Assembly: GCA_964544865.1 (NCBI GenBank)
Contig: CAZJDV010000063.1
Coordinates: 1 to 14,754, forward strand
Direction: 5' to 3'
DNA: 14,754 nt
From: CAZJDV01 sp964544865
Lineage (GTDB): Bacteria > Chloroflexota > Dehalococcoidia > Lucifugimonadales > CAJWER01
Shown here: one piece after another, positions 13,344 through 14,754 of the stretch
Layout of the letters: each line of letters starts with the position of its first letter
How positions within the stretch are numbered: position 1 is the first letter of the stretch
The notes under the pieces: model-generated
The model's input: only the letters and a program-made list of their open reading frames with translations
Told to the model about the DNA's origin: nothing
The model's database searches: none
Translations under genes and position numbers: made by a program

Positions 13344-14399
13344 ATGGCCGAGGAACGACCGCGAGCCACGGACCTTGGACTAGGATTGGGCCTGCTGCCG
13401 CGCGGGGCCGATAACTCCATTACCGACGTGCCGGAGGTGACGGTGGGCCACGTCACCCTGATCAAGGGCGACGGTCCCCTGGTTGTCGGCGAGGGTCCCG
13501 TCCGCACCGGGGTCACGGTCATCCGGCCCCATCAGGGAGACGTGTTCCGGCGGAAGGTCACCGGCGCCGTGCACGTGGTCAATGGCTTCGGCAAAGCGCT
13601 CGGGTTCTTACAGGTTACGGAGCTTGGCGTCATCGAGAGCCCGATCACGTTGACGAGCACCCTGAGCATATGGCGTGCGGCGGACGCCATGATCGATTAC
13701 CTGTCAGAGCAGAACCCGGGGATCAATTCTTTCAATCCGGTGGTCGGCGAGTGCAACGATGGGTTCCTGAACGACATTGTTGGCAGGCACATCCGCCGGG
13801 AGCACGTGCGGGAGGCCATAGCCAGCGTGACGGCGCCCAACACGTCGGAGGGGAACGTCGGGGCCGGGACCGGGATGACCGGGTTCGGCTGGAAGGGTGG
13901 CATCGGCACGTCTTCGCGGCTGTGCGAGAATCCGGCCGGGCGGTATACGGTGGGCGCACTCACGCTGACCAACACCGGCGACGCGCGAGAGCTGCGCATG
14001 GATGGGGTACACATCGGGCGGGAGCTGCTGCCGCCCAGAGATACCTACGATCCATCTCGCGCCGGAGGGTCGATAATGATGGTCATTGGAACCGACGCGC
14101 CGGTGGACTCCAGGCAGCTCGGGCGGATCGGCCGCCGGGCGGCCCTAGGACTCGCGCGGGCCGGAGGCATCGCAGATCACAGCAGCGGTGACTTCATCAT
14201 CGCTTTTTCGAACGCGACGGACCGGCCCTACCTGGACGATGCGGACCTGACGCCGCTGTTGCGTGGCGCGGTCGAGTCCACCGAGGAGGCCGTCGTCAAC
14301 TCCGTGCTGCGCGCCGAGACGATGACCGGCCGCGACGGCAACACGCGTCATGGCATCCCCATCGACGAGGTCGAGCGAATTCTGGGCCGACGCGCGTAG
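13344..14399 (+). CDS. P1 family peptidase (DmpA-like aminopeptidase/D-esterase)
   Basis: This 351-residue protein belongs to the DmpA/P1 peptidases. These N-terminal-nucleophile enzymes cut themselves into two chains and then remove N-terminal residues from small peptides or amides. Early signatures are NSITDVPEVTVGH (24-36) and a GVTVIRP strand (56-62). The central GNVGAGTGMTGFGWKGGIGT stretch (170-189) is typical. The expected self-cleavage point is Gly242-Ser243 in GGSIMMVIGTDAP, which makes Ser243 the nucleophile. SGDFIIAFS (281-289) follows. I prefer ATG 13344 over ATG 13338, because GGAG (13334-13337) directly abuts the first and is six bases from the second. The gene diverges from the S9 peptidase and is convergent with the phosphatase fragment. 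Confidence 0.92.
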   Translation: MAEERPRATDLGLGLGLLPRGADNSITDVPEVTVGHVTLIKGDGPLVVGEGPVRTGVTVIRPHQGDVFRRKVTGAVHVVNGFGKALGFLQVTELGVIESPITLTSTLSIWRAADAMIDYLSEQNPGINSFNPVVGECNDGFLNDIVGRHIRREHVREAIASVTAPNTSEGNVGAGTGMTGFGWKGGIGTSSRLCENPAGRYTVGALTLTNTGDARELRMDGVHIGRELLPPRDTYDPSRAGGSIMMVIGTDAPVDSRQLGRIGRRAALGLARAGGIADHSSGDFIIAFSNATDRPYLDDADLTPLLRGAVESTEEAVVNSVLRAETMTGRDGNTRHGIPIDEVERILGRRA

Positions 14400-14430
14400 G
14401 CGCGCGTCTCCCTAAGTGGGTGTGGGCAGA

Positions 14431-14443
14431 GGGGCGCAGCCCC
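14431..14443. terminator. Small hairpin between convergent genes
   Basis: GGGGC and GCCCC pair perfectly around the loop GCA, 31 bases after the P1 peptidase stop and 40 bases before the stop of the opposite gene. No T-run follows on either strand, so function as a terminator is only suggested by position. Confidence 0.25.
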
Positions 14444-14483
14444 TGGCGGGCGCATTTAAGGATGGCCCTCGATCCTAGCCCGC

Positions 14484-14754
14484 CTACGACGCGTCCAGGC
14501 GGGCGTCGCCCTCGTCGACGTAGGTCGTTTTGCCGACGCGGGTCACGGTGATGTTCTGCCGGTACACGCCTCCGGCCACGGGGCGCTCGGCGGTGTGCGT
14601 CTCCGTCTCCGATTCTACCGAGCCGGGGGCCGGGCCATTTGCCAGCGCCTCCGTGAGGGCGCGGCCGTCCATGGAGCCGGGGGTGTCGAGACCGAGGACA
14701 TGCAGGACCGTAGGGGCGATGTCCACGTTGCCCGAGGGCGTTTGCAGTGCGATG
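14484..14754 (-). CDS. Alkaline phosphatase superfamily / sulfatase-type protein, C-terminal fragment
   Basis: Only the last 89 residues are inside the window; the frame runs out of the right edge without a start. The visible part begins LQTPSGNVDIAPTVLHVLGL and continues PGSMDGRALTEAL. This is the typical late segment of phosphodiesterase/nucleotide pyrophosphatase and sulfatase enzymes, where the protein states its completion helix before the C-terminal strand. The catalytic metal site and nucleophile lie upstream, so phosphatase, phosphodiesterase and sulfatase cannot be told apart. The tail after the motif is about 60 residues, with a predicted beta pair (VYRQNITVTRVGKTTYVDEG). The gene is convergent with the P1 peptidase. 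Confidence 0.75.
   Translation of the reverse strand, partial: IALQTPSGNVDIAPTVLHVLGLDTPGSMDGRALTEALANGPAPGSVESETETHTAERPVAGGVYRQNITVTRVGKTTYVDEGDARLDAS

Overview
The window reads as part of a high-GC bacterial chromosome with ordinary, mostly metabolic genes. I see no transposase, integrase, phage gene, CRISPR array or toxin/defence cassette. The gene mix, frequent GTG/TTG starts and AGGAG-type ribosome binding sites would fit an uncultured Chloroflexota (Dehalococcoidia/SAR202-like) genome. That placement is an inference from general resemblance. No marker here proves it.

Left part (1-2299, minus strand): an FAD-dependent L-2-hydroxyglutarate oxidase-type gene runs 23 bases ahead of a xylose-isomerase-like TIM-barrel gene. 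A hairpin follows, then a tRNA-Gly(TCC) that is cut by the window edge and has its own promoter. The 260-base divergent region 2300-2559 holds a good sigma70-type promoter (TGGACA, 17-base spacer, TATCAT). Immediately downstream is a nested inverted-repeat structure in the leader of the next gene.

Centre (2560-8348, plus strand): a DapA-superfamily lyase whose Schiff-base Lys and Tyr are kept but whose DapA-specific Thr and Arg are not; a palindromic MITE-like repeat; a RidA-fold protein without the usual Arg; an AlaX-type alanyl-tRNA editing protein; a lone DppB/OppB-type permease ending in an intrinsic terminator; then a PdxA-family dehydrogenase, ProC and YggT, the last overlapping proC by four bases (TTGA).

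Right part (8345-13136, minus strand): a DUF167/YggU protein whose stop codon shares the palindrome CTAG with the stop of yggT; a GT39-like membrane glycosyltransferase whose conventional start appears too short, because an in-frame extension with a perfect AGGAGG completes a second zinc ribbon; a BirA-type biotin ligase without a DNA-binding domain, with its own TTGACG-N18-TATCAT promoter; and an S9 prolyl-oligopeptidase with a WSPDG-repeat propeller. Divergent from the S9 peptidase is a P1 (DmpA-like) peptidase (13344-14399, plus). The window closes with the C-terminal end of an alkaline-phosphatase-superfamily enzyme on the minus strand.

Functionally the left half suggests catabolism of hydroxy/oxo acids or acid sugars (oxidase, isomerase, aldolase-like lyase, RidA-like protein, PdxA-type dehydrogenase). 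The rest is housekeeping (tRNA-Gly, AlaX, ProC, BirA, YggT/YggU) plus two peptidases. I did not find a convincing new multi-gene system. The best leads are the structured leader before the DapA-like gene, the hidden double zinc ribbon on the glycosyltransferase, and several enzymes that lack a signature residue of their family. No gap between genes exceeds 300 bases.
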